Notes: generated by a model not told the origin, from the letters alone. A stretch of DNA of 64,000 nucleotides from Amorphoplanes friuliensis DSM 7358 (GCF_000494755.1 NC_022657.1:8772001-8836000), one strand, 5' to 3'. Shown: positions 1 to 8,314, counted from the first letter of the stretch. Made by a program: numbers and translations.

Positions 1-244
1 CGAGCAGGGTCAGGTACTGATCGCGGGTCGCCGTCGCCTGCTCGGCCGTCAGGGTGTCCTCGCCCAGGTAGTCGAGGCTGATCGCCAGGCCGTCGTCGGC
101 GAGCTCGCGGCTCGTGCGCAGAGCGTCGTCGACACCCTCACCGGCGACGAACCGGCGGACGACGCCCTTGGTGACCGGGGCGGACGAGACCAGCCGCTCC
201 ATCCGGGACGACCCGGCGGCGGCGAGAAAGACGGATCGGAGCAT
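1..244 (-). CDS. proline dehydrogenase, N-terminal part (runs off the window)
   Basis: The first 81 codons of a gene read leftward and cut by the window edge. The ATG is at 244-242. Visible residues include VTKGVVRRFVAGE and SLDYLGEDTLTAEQATATRD, which match the start of actinobacterial monofunctional proline dehydrogenases (PRODH/PutA barrel). These FAD enzymes oxidise proline to pyrroline-5-carboxylate. The SLDYLGED strand is a characteristic early barrel segment of that family. The active-site and FAD-binding residues lie outside the window, so function rests on the N-terminal match. It is divergent from the CGNR gene at 323, with 78 bp between them. Confidence 0.8.
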   Translation of the reverse strand, partial: MLRSVFLAAAGSSRMERLVSSAPVTKGVVRRFVAGEGVDDALRTSRELADDGLAISLDYLGEDTLTAEQATATRDQYLTLL

Positions 245-322
245 GCGCCGAGCGTATCGTCCGTAGCCGCACTCCTCGCCTCGGAGCTGTGTTGCCGCCC
301 GAGGTGAGGCTACGGTTGTCGG

Positions 323-859
323 GTGAACTTCGATGCGTACGCGCGGACGGCGGTCGAGCTCGTCAACGTCGGGCTGAACGACCTCGACGGGCTCCGATCC
401 CTGTTCAGTGACGAGCAGGCCTGGATGCGCGACGAGGTCGCCGAGAAGGACCTCGGCGTGTTCCGCCGGGCCCAGCGCCGCCTGCGTGACGTCTTCGAAC
501 TCGGCACGACCGGCCGCGACATGGACGCCGTCAGCGAGCTGAACGCCCTGCTCGAGGCCCACCCCGTCCAGCCGCGCATCTCCGGCCACGACGCCTCCGA
601 CTGGCACATGCACGTCACCAGCCGCGGTGCGTCCGTGAGCTCCGAATACCTCGCCGGCGCCGTGTGGGGTCTGTCGGTGTGGCTCTGCGAGTACGGCAGC
701 GCCCGTTTCGGCATCTGCGCCGACGAGCGCTGCGGCAACGTCTATCTCGACACGTCGTCCAACAACTGCCGGCGCTTCTGCTCCGAACGCTGTGCCACCC
801 GCTCGCACGTGGCCGCGCACCGCGCCCGCAAGCGCGCCGCGACACTCACCCCCGCGTAA
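323..859 (+). CDS. CGNR zinc-finger / ABATE-domain protein
   Basis: A 178-residue protein starting at GTG 323. The C-terminal third carries the CGNR zinc finger: C-x4-C around residues 134-139 (CADERCGNVYLDTS), then RRFCSERCATR, giving four cysteines and the CGNR tetrad. The N-terminal part is helical and looks like the stress-associated ABATE domain that usually precedes this finger. Family members are thought to be DNA- or RNA-binding regulators, mostly uncharacterised. The last 14 bp overlap the tail of the convergent isomerase-like gene. Target and role are unknown. Confidence 0.8.
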   Translation: MNFDAYARTAVELVNVGLNDLDGLRSLFSDEQAWMRDEVAEKDLGVFRRAQRRLRDVFELGTTGRDMDAVSELNALLEAHPVQPRISGHDASDWHMHVTSRGASVSSEYLAGAVWGLSVWLCEYGSARFGICADERCGNVYLDTSSNNCRRFCSERCATRSHVAAHRARKRAATLTPA

Positions 860-1670
860 CCGCCGGGGTCGCGGAGGCAGCCGGCGCCAGGTGCTGCCGG
901 GCGAAGGCGAGTGACTCCCGCAGGTCGGCCTCGCGCACCTCGCGGCTGGTCACCTTGCGGGTGGACACCTCCAGCGCCACCGAACCCTGGAAACCCCGGC
1001 CCGCCAGCGACTGCAGAAGCTCGGCGCACGGCTGGTTGCCCCGGCCCGGCACCAAGTGCTCGTCGCGGCCCTCGCCGGTGCCGTCACCCAGGTGCACGTG
1101 CTTGAGGCCCGGGCCCATCCGGTCGGCCAGGACCAGCGAGTCCGTGTGCGAGGCCGCCGCGTGCGACAGATCGAGCGTGTACGCGTCGTAGCCCGCCTCG
1201 GTCGGATCCCAGCCCGGCACGTACGGGACGAAGTTCCGGCCCGCCATCCGTACGGGGTACATGTTCTCGATCGCGAAGGTGATGTCCGGGTGCCGCGTCT
1301 GCATCTTGGCCAGGCCGGCCGCGAAGTTGCGGGCGTAGTCACGCTGCCAGGTGAACGGCGGGTGCACGACCACGGTCGGGGCGCCGAGGGTCTCGGCCAG
1401 CTCGGCGGCACGGTGCAGCCGCTCCCACGGGTCGGGGCTCCACACCCGCTGGGTCACCAGCAGGCAGGGCGCGTGCACCGACAGCACGGGCATGTCGTAG
1501 TGGGCGGAGAGGCCCTGCAGGGCGCCGGCGTCCTGGCTGACGGCGTCGGTCCAGACCATGACCTCGACGCCGTCGTAGCCCACCGTCGCCGCCATTTCGA
1601 ACGCCGCGGCGGTCGGCTCGGGGAAGACGGAGGAGCTGGACAGAAGTACGGGGACGCGGGAACTCACCAC
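846..1670 (-). CDS. sugar phosphate isomerase/epimerase family protein
   Basis: A 274-residue protein with the xylose-isomerase-like TIM barrel (AP endonuclease 2 superfamily). Visible barrel strands are YDGVEVMVW, PVLSVHAPCLL, APTVVVHPPF, FAIENMYP, AYTLDLSHAAAS, LKHVHLGDG and SVALEVST. The His, Glu and Asp residues in these strands occupy the positions of the metal ligands in the family. Substrate cannot be told from sequence; relatives act on sugars or inositols, and some are deoxyribonuclease IV-like. It is transcribed alone toward the CGNR gene, and its 3' end overlaps that gene by 14 bp. Confidence 0.75.
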   Translation of the reverse strand: MVSSRVPVLLSSSSVFPEPTAAAFEMAATVGYDGVEVMVWTDAVSQDAGALQGLSAHYDMPVLSVHAPCLLVTQRVWSPDPWERLHRAAELAETLGAPTVVVHPPFTWQRDYARNFAAGLAKMQTRHPDITFAIENMYPVRMAGRNFVPYVPGWDPTEAGYDAYTLDLSHAAASHTDSLVLADRMGPGLKHVHLGDGTGEGRDEHLVPGRGNQPCAELLQSLAGRGFQGSVALEVSTRKVTSREVREADLRESLAFARQHLAPAASATPAVTRG

Positions 1671-1779
1671 TCAAGGGTAGACCCGCCGGGCACACCTGCC
1701 ACCGGGTCGGTCGGGATAAACAACGGCAAACCGGGCCGCCGAGCAGGTCACAGGCGTCGACGCGCGTACGCTGTCGCAG

Positions 1780-2655
1780 GTGAGTCGCCGCACCCAGATA
1801 CGCATCACGTTGGACGAGGCGGCTGCCGCCCGTGCCCGCGAGGTCAAGCTCGACTTTCCTCGTGAATGGATCGAGTTCACCGACCCGGCCGACGACCAGC
1901 ACGTCGTCCGCGCCGACCTGACCTGGCTCCTGTCCCGCTGGACCTGTGTCTTCGGATCCGCCTGCCACGGCATCGTCGCCGGCCGGGCCCAGGACGGCTG
2001 CTGTTCGCACGGCGCGTTCTTCACCGACGCCGACGACGAGAACAGGATCAAGGGCGCGGCGGCCAAGCTGACGCCCGAGACCTGGCAGCACTACCGCCGT
2101 GGCTTCAAGAACTACACCGAGATGGACACCATCGACGGTTCGAAGCCGGCCCGCCGCACCGCCACCCAGTCGGCCAGCGGGCCGTGCGTCTTTCTCAACG
2201 ACGCCGACTTCGCCGGTGGCGGTGGTTGTGCCCTGCACGGCCAGGCGCTCCGCGACGGCGTGCACCCGCTGACCTACAAGCCCGACGTCTGCTGGCAGCT
2301 GCCGGTCCGCCGCGAGCAGGACTGGACCAAGCGCCCGGACGGTACGAAGTACCTGCTGTCCACGCTGACCGAGTTCGACCGGCGCGGCTGGGGACCCGGC
2401 GGCCACGACCTCGACTGGTGGTGCACGTCCTCACCGGACGCCCACGTCGGCACCGAACCGATGTACAAGTCGTACGGTCCCGAGCTGATCGCCCTGATCG
2501 GCCAGGACGCGTACGACGAGCTGTCCCGGCTCTGCGACATCCGGCTGCAGTCGAAACTGACGGCTCCGCACCCGGCGACGGTCGCCGCGGAGGCGGCCCG
2601 GGCGCCGAAGAAGCGTGGTGGACGCGAGCCCGCAACACCGCCACGATCGGACTGA
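1780..2655 (+). CDS. Cys-rich conserved actinobacterial protein, possible metal-binding
   Basis: A 291-residue soluble protein starting at GTG 1780, about 110 bp from the divergent isomerase gene. Cysteines are conspicuous: CVFGSACHG, DGCCSHG, GPCVFLND, GGCALHG, PDVCWQLP and WWCTSS. This spacing resembles zinc/iron-chelating Cys-cluster proteins of the YkgJ/DUF3109 type, but I cannot confirm the family. There is no signal peptide or membrane segment. The C-terminus (PKKRGGREPATPP) is basic and probably disordered. Function is unknown; metal binding is inferred from Cys and His spacing only. Confidence 0.6.
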   Translation: MSRRTQIRITLDEAAAARAREVKLDFPREWIEFTDPADDQHVVRADLTWLLSRWTCVFGSACHGIVAGRAQDGCCSHGAFFTDADDENRIKGAAAKLTPETWQHYRRGFKNYTEMDTIDGSKPARRTATQSASGPCVFLNDADFAGGGGCALHGQALRDGVHPLTYKPDVCWQLPVRREQDWTKRPDGTKYLLSTLTEFDRRGWGPGGHDLDWWCTSSPDAHVGTEPMYKSYGPELIALIGQDAYDELSRLCDIRLQSKLTAPHPATVAAEAARAPKKRGGREPATPPRSD

Positions 2656-2673
2656 GCCATTGACGGGGATTCA

Positions 2674-2694
2674 TCAGTTAATTTAACTTACTGA
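2674..2694 (+). promoter_or_regulatory. AT-rich imperfect palindrome abutting the start codon of the CBM2 gene
   Basis: TCAGTTAA (2674-2681) and TTACTGA (2688-2694) form an inverted repeat that ends directly at the ATG of the secreted protein gene at 2695. The 20 bases before that ATG have no Shine-Dalgarno sequence and are unusually AT-rich for this genome. TTAACT (2683-2688) could be the -10 element of a leaderless transcript, and the palindrome could be a repressor site. Both readings are inference. Confidence 0.35.
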
Positions 2695-4131
2695 ATGTCT
2701 CCCACACTGCTCCGGCGGACCCTGCTCGCCTGCGCCCTTGTTGCCGGCGGCGCGGGGTTCGCCGTCCCCGCCCACGCGGCCGGTCCGATCCTGACCGCCA
2801 CCTTCACCCAGTCGTCGACCTGGAATTCCGGGTACGGCGCCGAATACACGATCAAGAACAGTGGTGACACGGCGGCCACGGGATGGGCGGTCGAGTTCGA
2901 CCTGCCCGCCGGCACGACGGTGACGAGCTCGTGGAGTTCGGTGCGCACCAGCACCGGTAACCACCACCGCTTCGCCAACGTCGGGTGGAACGGCACGGTC
3001 GCGGCCGGGGCGACCGTGAGCTTCGGTTTCAACGTCGCCAATCTCGGCGTACCGGTGGATTGTCTTTTGAATGGGTCGGCTTGTGACGGTGGAACCTTGC
3101 CGCCGACGACTCCGCCGCCAACCACGCCGCCGCCGACGACTCCGCCGCCCACTACGCCGCCGCCTTCGGGTCCGGTTGTCGACGTCAGCACTGCCGCCCA
3201 GCTCAGCGCCGCTCTGACCGCCGCCCGGCCCGGTCAGACGATCCGGCTCGCGCCCGGCACCTACAGCGGCGCGTTCCTCGGCCGCGCGGTCGCGACCGCC
3301 GCGGCGCCGATCACCGTGACCGGGCCGGCCACCGCGATCCTGACCAACCCGGAAGCCTCCGGGACCAACCCCGGCTGCTCGGTCCCCGCCGCCGGCTTCG
3401 ACCCCGGTTACGGCTTCTGGCTGTACGGCGCGGCGTACTGGAAACTCAGCGGCTTCACGGTCACCGGGGCCTTGAAGGGCATCATGATCGACGCTTCCCC
3501 GCACGTGACGATCGACGGTGTTCAGGTCCGCGACATCGGCGACGAGGGTGTCCACTTCCGCCGCTCGTCGGCCGACGGCATCATCCAGAACTCCCGCATC
3601 GAGCGCACCGGGACCACCCAGCCCCAGTACGGCGAAGGCATCTACCTGGGCTCGGCCAACTCGAACTGGGCCTGTTACGGCTCCTCGGGCGGCATCGACG
3701 CCTCGGACCGGGTGCAGGTGCTGAACAACGTGGTCGGTCCGGACGTGGCCGCCGAGCACGTCGACGTCAAGGAGGGCACGGTCGCCGGCGTGATCCGCGG
3801 CAACACGTGGAACGGCCGGGGCATCGCCGGCCAGAACTCGGCGGATTCGTGGCTGGACGTGAAGGGCAGCAACTACCTGATCGAGGACAACACCGGCACG
3901 TTCACCACGCCCGGCGTCTTCGCGAACGGCTACGAGACGCACAACCCGACAGCGGGCTCGGGCTGCGGCAACATCTGGCGCAACAACCGCAGCGACCTGG
4001 GCGGTGCCGGCAAGTGGGCGATCAACGTGACCTCGACGTCGAAGTGCGCCGGCAACCTCAACGTCGTCTACGGCTCGAACACCGTCACGAACGCCACGAG
4101 CGGCCTGACCAACATCACGGTCACCCCGTGA
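2695..4131 (+). CDS. secreted CBM2 plus parallel beta-helix protein
   Basis: A 478-residue exported protein. A Sec signal peptide (about residues 1-29, ending AHAA) is followed by a CBM2-type cellulose/chitin-binding module (about 30-127: TWNSGYGAEYTIKN, TGWAVEFDLP, WNGTVAAGATVSFGFN). A Pro-Thr linker of PPTT units spans about 138-158. The C-terminal half is a right-handed beta-helix (repeated G/N/D-x-hydrophobic rungs, e.g. FTVTGALKGIMIDAS, GIIQNSRIERTG, GVIRGNTWNG). Such architecture usually belongs to polysaccharide lyases or pectinase-like enzymes, but I see no diagnostic catalytic motif, so the enzyme class stays open. Its last 11 bp overlap the convergent lipoprotein gene. Confidence 0.8.
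   Translation: MSPTLLRRTLLACALVAGGAGFAVPAHAAGPILTATFTQSSTWNSGYGAEYTIKNSGDTAATGWAVEFDLPAGTTVTSSWSSVRTSTGNHHRFANVGWNGTVAAGATVSFGFNVANLGVPVDCLLNGSACDGGTLPPTTPPPTTPPPTTPPPTTPPPSGPVVDVSTAAQLSAALTAARPGQTIRLAPGTYSGAFLGRAVATAAAPITVTGPATAILTNPEASGTNPGCSVPAAGFDPGYGFWLYGAAYWKLSGFTVTGALKGIMIDASPHVTIDGVQVRDIGDEGVHFRRSSADGIIQNSRIERTGTTQPQYGEGIYLGSANSNWACYGSSGGIDASDRVQVLNNVVGPDVAAEHVDVKEGTVAGVIRGNTWNGRGIAGQNSADSWLDVKGSNYLIEDNTGTFTTPGVFANGYETHNPTAGSGCGNIWRNNRSDLGGAGKWAINVTSTSKCAGNLNVVYGSNTVTNATSGLTNITVTP
3102..3165 (+). repeat. Pro-Thr linker-encoding repeat
   Basis: A short tandem repeat of about 15-18 bp (ccgccgacgactccg and variants) encodes the PPTTPPPTT linker between the CBM2 module and the beta-helix. 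It is coding, low complexity, and similar to the linkers at 21845-21935 and 23640-23775. Confidence 0.8.
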
Positions 4132-4459
4132 AGCTGCTCATCCCGGTGGCCTCGAGCACCTGATCGCGGACGCCGGGACAGGCCGAGCGGGTCAACCGGT
4201 CCAGCTCGGCGGGGTCGGGTGCGGCGCCGCGTTGTTCGTACCAGCCGTAGAGGCCGCCGGTCAGGTTTCCCTGCGCGGAGGCCTTCGAGTCGAGCTCCTG
4301 CAACCGCGGCAGCCGGCTCTCCAGGTAGGCACACAGCTCGGCGGCGGAAGGGCGCGCCGACGCGGACGGCGAGGGGATGCCGGCCTCCGGCGGGCCGGCA
4401 TCCGAACAGCCCGTCATCAGTACGGCCAGACCCAGGGCAAACCATCGAGAGCGCAGCAC
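4121..4459 (-). CDS. small hypothetical lipoprotein
   Basis: A 112-residue protein starting at ATG 4459. The N-terminus is a lipoprotein signal with lipobox LMTGC, so the mature protein should be anchored outside the membrane at Cys18. The mature part is a short Ser/Pro/Ala segment followed by one helical domain with two cysteines (ELCAYLESRLPRLQELD and TRSACPGVRDQVLEATG). I recognise no family. It overlaps the end of the CBM2 gene by 11 bp and sits divergent from the TetR gene at 4522. Confidence 0.65.
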   Translation of the reverse strand: MLRSRWFALGLAVLMTGCSDAGPPEAGIPSPSASARPSAAELCAYLESRLPRLQELDSKASAQGNLTGGLYGWYEQRGAAPDPAELDRLTRSACPGVRDQVLEATGMSSFTG

Positions 4460-4485
4460 GTGACGCAGGATACGGCTCCCACATC

Positions 4486-4502
4486 GTTGACTGACTAAAC
4501 AC
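4486..4502 (+). promoter_or_regulatory. candidate TetR operator upstream of the regulator gene
   Basis: GTTGACTGACTAAACAC lies 19 bp before the GTG of the TetR gene and shares TGACTGACTA with the site in front of the SDR gene at 5114-5130. Two copies flanking a TetR regulator suggest autoregulation plus control of the neighbour. Confidence 0.5.
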
Positions 4503-4521
4503 TCTCTTACATACTCGAGGG

Positions 4522-5088
4522 GTGCCCCGGCCGAGAAGTGACGACAAGCGCGCCGCGATCATGTCCGCGGCGACGCACATCATCGCCGCCCAGGGCCTGG
4601 GGGCGGCGACAGCGACGATCGCCAAGGAGGCCGGCGTCTCCAACGGGTCGCTGTTCACCTACTTCGACACCAAGAGCCACCTCATCAACGAGCTCTACTT
4701 TGCGCTGAAATCAGACATGAGCGCGGCGGCGTGCAGTGACGTGCCGACCGATGCCGACCCTCACGGGCAACTGCTCGCAATGTGGTCCGGCTGGCTGCGC
4801 TGGGCCGCCGGTAACCCCGAGAAGCGCCGCGCACTCGCCCAGCTGCAGGTCTCGGACGAGATCTCCGCCGCAACCCACGAGGCTGCGAGCAGGTCACTGG
4901 GAGGCATCGCGGAGGTCCTCGACCTGAGCCGCAAGAACGGCCCGATGCGCGACGCAACCCTGGCTTTTGTCCTCACGCTGGTCAGCGCCCTGTCGGAGGC
5001 AACGATCGACTTCATCCACCAGGACCCGGCAAACGCCGACACGCACGCCCGAGCGGGCTTCGACGCCCTCTGGCGCATGCTCAGCTGA
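4522..5088 (+). CDS. TetR/AcrR family transcriptional regulator
   Basis: A 188-residue repressor-type protein starting at GTG 4522. The N-terminal TetR helix-turn-helix (about residues 8-54) is clear: ATHIIAAQGLGAATATIAKEAGVSNGSLFTYFDTKSHLINELY. The remainder is the all-helical ligand-binding and dimerisation domain. It is followed after 58 bp by an SDR gene on the same strand. Both genes are preceded by TGACTGACTA motifs, so it probably represses itself and the reductase, with release by an unknown small molecule. The ligand cannot be inferred. Confidence 0.88.
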   Translation: MPRPRSDDKRAAIMSAATHIIAAQGLGAATATIAKEAGVSNGSLFTYFDTKSHLINELYFALKSDMSAAACSDVPTDADPHGQLLAMWSGWLRWAAGNPEKRRALAQLQVSDEISAATHEAASRSLGGIAEVLDLSRKNGPMRDATLAFVLTLVSALSEATIDFIHQDPANADTHARAGFDALWRMLS

Positions 5089-5113
5089 GCCGCCGCCGTT
5101 TTGTGCCCGTTAA

Positions 5114-5130
5114 TGACTGACTAGTCAAAC
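5114..5130 (+). promoter_or_regulatory. candidate TetR operator upstream of the SDR gene
   Basis: TGACTGACTAGTCAAAC contains the perfect 10-bp palindrome TGACTAGTCA (5118-5127) and lies just before the AAGGAG ribosome binding site (5135-5140) of the SDR gene. It shares ten bases with the motif at 4489-4498. Confidence 0.55.
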
Positions 5131-5146
5131 AACTAAGGAGCTTGTC

Positions 5147-6040
5147 ATGGCGTACATCGTCACCGGGCCGACGGCCGGCATCGGCCGTCGCACTGCACTT
5201 GAACTGGCCAAACGTGACACCGTGATCCTGGTCGGACGCGATCCGGCCAAGCTGGACGACGTCCGGAAGACCATCGAGCGTGACGGCGGCCGGGCGGTGC
5301 CGATCGTCTGCGACCTGTCCGACCTGGCGAGCGTGCGGCGTGCCGCAGCGGAGATCATCGGGCTCGGCCTGCCGCTCACGGGCCTGCTCAACAACGCCGG
5401 CATCATGCAGATGCACCCCACGACCAACACCCTGGGCTGGGACCTGACTTTTGCGACGGACCACCTCGGGCCGTTCGCGCTGACCGAGGCCCTCACACCA
5501 CACCTGACCGACGGCGCGCAGGTCGTCTTCATCTGCTCCAGCTGCGAGGATCCCGAGCGCCGGCCGGCCGTGATCGCCGGCTTCCGCGGGGGTCGTTACC
5601 TCTCCGCCGAGGCGAGCGCACGCGGCGACTGGGCGCCCGGCGGCTCCAAGCTGCCCGGCCGGGACGCTTACGCCACGGCCAAGCAGTGCAACCTCGCGAC
5701 CGTGCTGGTGTTCGCGCGCGAACAGCCGCGGCTGCGCTTCAACGCGGTCGAGCCCGGCTTCAACCCGGCCACCGATCTCGGCCGTGACAGCAACGTCTTC
5801 CTGCGGGCGGTGGCGAAGTACGTGCTCTCCCCGCTGGCGCCGTTCATCAAGTACTGGAGCAACCCGAGGACGGCCGCGCGGGTGATCACGCGGGTGCTCA
5901 CCGACACCTCCGGCGGCACAGGCGTCTACTACGACGAGAACGGCCGGCCCTTCCAGGGCTCCGAGCTTGTCCACCAGCCGGAATTCTCCGAGCGGGTGGT
6001 GGCCGAGACCCGCGCACTGCTGGCGCGGGTCCCGGTCTGA
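5147..6040 (+). CDS. short-chain dehydrogenase/reductase
   Basis: A 297-residue Rossmann-fold oxidoreductase with a good ribosome binding site (AAGGAG, 6 bp before ATG). The NAD(P)-binding motif near the N-terminus is GPTAGIGRRTA, followed by LLNNAGI in strand 4 and the catalytic YATAK. A serine in FICSSCEDP is the likely partner of that Tyr and Lys. The length and lack of a membrane segment fit the classical/WW-oxidoreductase-like SDR group. It is probably controlled by the TetR protein just upstream. The substrate is unknown. Confidence 0.85.
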   Translation: MAYIVTGPTAGIGRRTALELAKRDTVILVGRDPAKLDDVRKTIERDGGRAVPIVCDLSDLASVRRAAAEIIGLGLPLTGLLNNAGIMQMHPTTNTLGWDLTFATDHLGPFALTEALTPHLTDGAQVVFICSSCEDPERRPAVIAGFRGGRYLSAEASARGDWAPGGSKLPGRDAYATAKQCNLATVLVFAREQPRLRFNAVEPGFNPATDLGRDSNVFLRAVAKYVLSPLAPFIKYWSNPRTAARVITRVLTDTSGGTGVYYDENGRPFQGSELVHQPEFSERVVAETRALLARVPV

Positions 6041-6048
6041 TCAGCGGC

Positions 6049-6732
6049 TCAGGGCTCGAACTTGTAGCCCAGGCCGCGCACCGTGACGATGTAGCGCGGC
6101 GCCGACGGCTCCGGCTCGACCTTCGAGCGGAGACGCTTGACGTGGACGTCGAGGGTCTTGGTGTCACCGACGTAGTCGGCGCCCCAGACGCGGTCGATGA
6201 GCTGACCGCGGGTCAGGACCCGGCCGGCGTTGCGGAGAAGAAGCTCGAGCAGCTCGAACTCCTTCAGCGGCAGCTGGACCGACGAACCGTCGACCGTGAC
6301 CACGTGGCGTTCCACGTCCATCCGGACCGGCCCGGCGGCCAGCGTCGGGGTCGTGACCTCGGCGGCTTCGGCGCCCTGGCGACGGAGAACCGCGCGGATG
6401 CGGGCGACGAGTTCGCGCGGGGAGTACGGCTTTGTCACGTAGTCGTCGGCGCCGATCTCGAGACCGACGACCTTGTCGATCTCACTGTCCCGGGCCGTCA
6501 CCATGATGATGGGTACGGCCGAGCGCTGGCGCAGCTGCCGGCACACCTCGGTGCCGGACATCTCGGGCAGCATGAGGTCGAGCAGGACGATGTCGGCGCC
6601 GGTCCGGTCGAACTGCGTCAGGGCCGAGGTGCCGGTCGGAGCGACCGAGACCTCGAAGCCTTCCTTGCGCAGCATGTACGACAGGGCGTCGGAGAACGAC
6701 TCCTCATCCTCGACCACGAGCACGCGAGCCAA
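6049..6732 (-). CDS. regX3: phosphate-responsive response regulator RegX3/PhoP type
   Basis: A 227-residue OmpR/PhoB-family regulator. The receiver domain (about 1-118) has acidic residues EDE at 8-10, the phosphoacceptor Asp52 in LLDLMLPEMSG, and the conserved Lys in VTKPYSPREL. The winged-helix domain (about 130-227) ends with the typical DTKTLDVHVKRLRSKVE and IVTVRGLGYKFEP. It follows a SenX3-like kinase by 30 bp and is divergent, through that kinase, from phoU. This is the standard actinobacterial arrangement for the phosphate-starvation system, so it likely binds PHO-box repeats of the kind seen at 8179-8223. The convergent SDR gene ends 8 bp away. Confidence 0.9.
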   Translation of the reverse strand: MARVLVVEDEESFSDALSYMLRKEGFEVSVAPTGTSALTQFDRTGADIVLLDLMLPEMSGTEVCRQLRQRSAVPIIMVTARDSEIDKVVGLEIGADDYVTKPYSPRELVARIRAVLRRQGAEAAEVTTPTLAAGPVRMDVERHVVTVDGSSVQLPLKEFELLELLLRNAGRVLTRGQLIDRVWGADYVGDTKTLDVHVKRLRSKVEPEPSAPRYIVTVRGLGYKFEP

Positions 6733-6762
6733 TGGGGGTTCCTTCCTTCGGGGCCGGCCTGA

Positions 6763-8106
6763 TCAGGCCGAAGGGAGCCCGGCCGCGCCGGACTCGATCT
6801 CAATCGCCGCCGGTAACGGCATGGGGCTTTCCGGGGGTCGCGCCGGTAGGCGCAGGGTGAACGTCGAGCCACCGCCGAGCGTGCTGGTCACGTCGACGCG
6901 GCCGCCGTGGTTGGTGGCGATGTGTTTGACGATGGCCAGGCCGAGGCCGGTGCCACCGGTCGAGCGGGACCGGGCCTGATCGGCCCGGTAGAAGCGTTCG
7001 AAGATGCGGTCGACGTCGTGCGGGGCGATGCCGATCCCCTGGTCGGTGACGTCGATCTCGATCCAGTCGTCGGCCTCGCGCATGGTCAGGACCACCTGGG
7101 TGTCCTCGCCCGAATACGCGATGGCGTTCTCGACGAGGTTGGTCACCGCGGTGGCGACCTGGCTGTCGCTGCCGTAGACGGTCGAGCCCTTGGGCCCGGT
7201 GTAGACGACCTCGATGCCCTTGGCCGACGCCGTCGTCCGGGTGCGGTCGACCACCTCGGCGATCACCCAGTCCAGAGCGACCGGCTCCGGGGTCGGCAGC
7301 GGTTCGGCGCCCTGGAGACGGGTCAGCTCGAGCAGTTCGTTGACCAGCCGGCCCATGCGGGCCGACTCGTGATGGATGCGTTCGGCGAAGCGCCTGGCCG
7401 CGATCAGGTCCTCGGACTGCTCGGCCGCCTCCGCAGCGGGCAGCTCGGTCGCGTCGAGCAGCGCCTCGGCGAGCAGTTGCAGCGCGCCGATCGGGGTCTT
7501 CAGCTCGTGGCTGACGTTCGCCACGAAGTCACGCCGCACCCGGGCGAGGCGGTGCGACTCGGTGACGTCGGCGGCCTCGACCGCGACATGGGTGGAGTTG
7601 AGGGCGACAGCGCGCAGGTGCAGCCCGAGCGGCGCCTGGGCACCACCCGCGCGGCCTCGCGGCAGGTCCAGCTCGACCTCGCGGCGCACGCCCGTGCGCC
7701 GCACCTGGCCGGCCAGCGTACGCAGGATCGGGTGCGCCGCGATCGTCCCGGGCGCACCCCCGGAACGCAGCAGGCCCATGGCCCGTGCCGCGGGGTTGAC
7801 CAGGACGGGCTCGTCCTCGGCGTCGAGCACGACAACGCCCACGCGCAGCGAGTCGAGGCTCTTGCGGCCGAGACCCTTGAGCCCGTGTTTGCCCATCCGA
7901 TCGTCGTCGGTGTCGATCTTTCGTCCCCCCTCGATCGGCCGGACCTCGGCCTTCCCGGCCTTGGCTTTCCCGGCCTTCGCAGCCTGAGCTCCGCCTGGCT
8001 CCTCAGCCGGTGCGGCGGTCCGGCGATAGCGGGACAGCGCTGACCCGGCCAGCACGCCGACGGCGAGGGCCACGAGTACGAGGGTTGTGCCGAACACCGG
8101 ATCCAC
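6763..8106 (-). CDS. senX3: phosphate-sensing histidine kinase SenX3/PhoR type
   Basis: A 447-residue membrane kinase. One N-terminal transmembrane helix (about 5-24) is followed by a charged linker, a PAS-like domain (about 85-185, VGVVVLDAEDEPVLVNPAARAMGLL), HisKA with the phosphorylated His200 in NVSHELKTPIGALQLL, and HATPase_c (NLVENAIAYS, VTDQGIGI, FYRADQARSRSTGGTGLGLAI). Only one clear membrane span is visible, where mycobacterial SenX3 has two. It is co-transcribed with regX3, and the divergent neighbour phoU encodes the usual negative modulator of this pathway. Confidence 0.9.
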   Translation of the reverse strand: MDPVFGTTLVLVALAVGVLAGSALSRYRRTAAPAEEPGGAQAAKAGKAKAGKAEVRPIEGGRKIDTDDDRMGKHGLKGLGRKSLDSLRVGVVVLDAEDEPVLVNPAARAMGLLRSGGAPGTIAAHPILRTLAGQVRRTGVRREVELDLPRGRAGGAQAPLGLHLRAVALNSTHVAVEAADVTESHRLARVRRDFVANVSHELKTPIGALQLLAEALLDATELPAAEAAEQSEDLIAARRFAERIHHESARMGRLVNELLELTRLQGAEPLPTPEPVALDWVIAEVVDRTRTTASAKGIEVVYTGPKGSTVYGSDSQVATAVTNLVENAIAYSGEDTQVVLTMREADDWIEIDVTDQGIGIAPHDVDRIFERFYRADQARSRSTGGTGLGLAIVKHIATNHGGRVDVTSTLGGGSTFTLRLPARPPESPMPLPAAIEIESGAAGLPSA

Positions 8107-8178
8107 GCTGCGATCGTAGGGTCATTGTTTACCTGGACCGTACGGCTAACCGGACAAATCCGGCGCGCTTCGAATAAT

Positions 8179-8223
8179 GTTCACCACCAGGCCCGGCGTC
8201 GTTCACCGCCGTTCATGTTCAGG
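8179..8223. promoter_or_regulatory. PHO-box-like direct repeats between senX3 and phoU
   Basis: GTTCACC at 8179-8185 and 8201-8207, GTTCATG at 8211-8217 and GTTCAGG at 8217-8223 form a series of GTTCA-type units spaced about 10-11 or 22 bp. Actinobacterial PhoP/RegX3 proteins bind direct repeats of GTTCACC-like units with about 11-bp spacing. Lying between phoU and senX3-regX3, this array probably mediates autoregulation. Confidence 0.65.
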
Positions 8224-8314
8224 CTGCCGCACACCCCTACCGTTGCCCCTGCAAGCCCTGCTCACCAGGCTGCCGCCCCAGTAGGGCCAGCCCCGAACAC
8301 CGGGACGAGAAATC

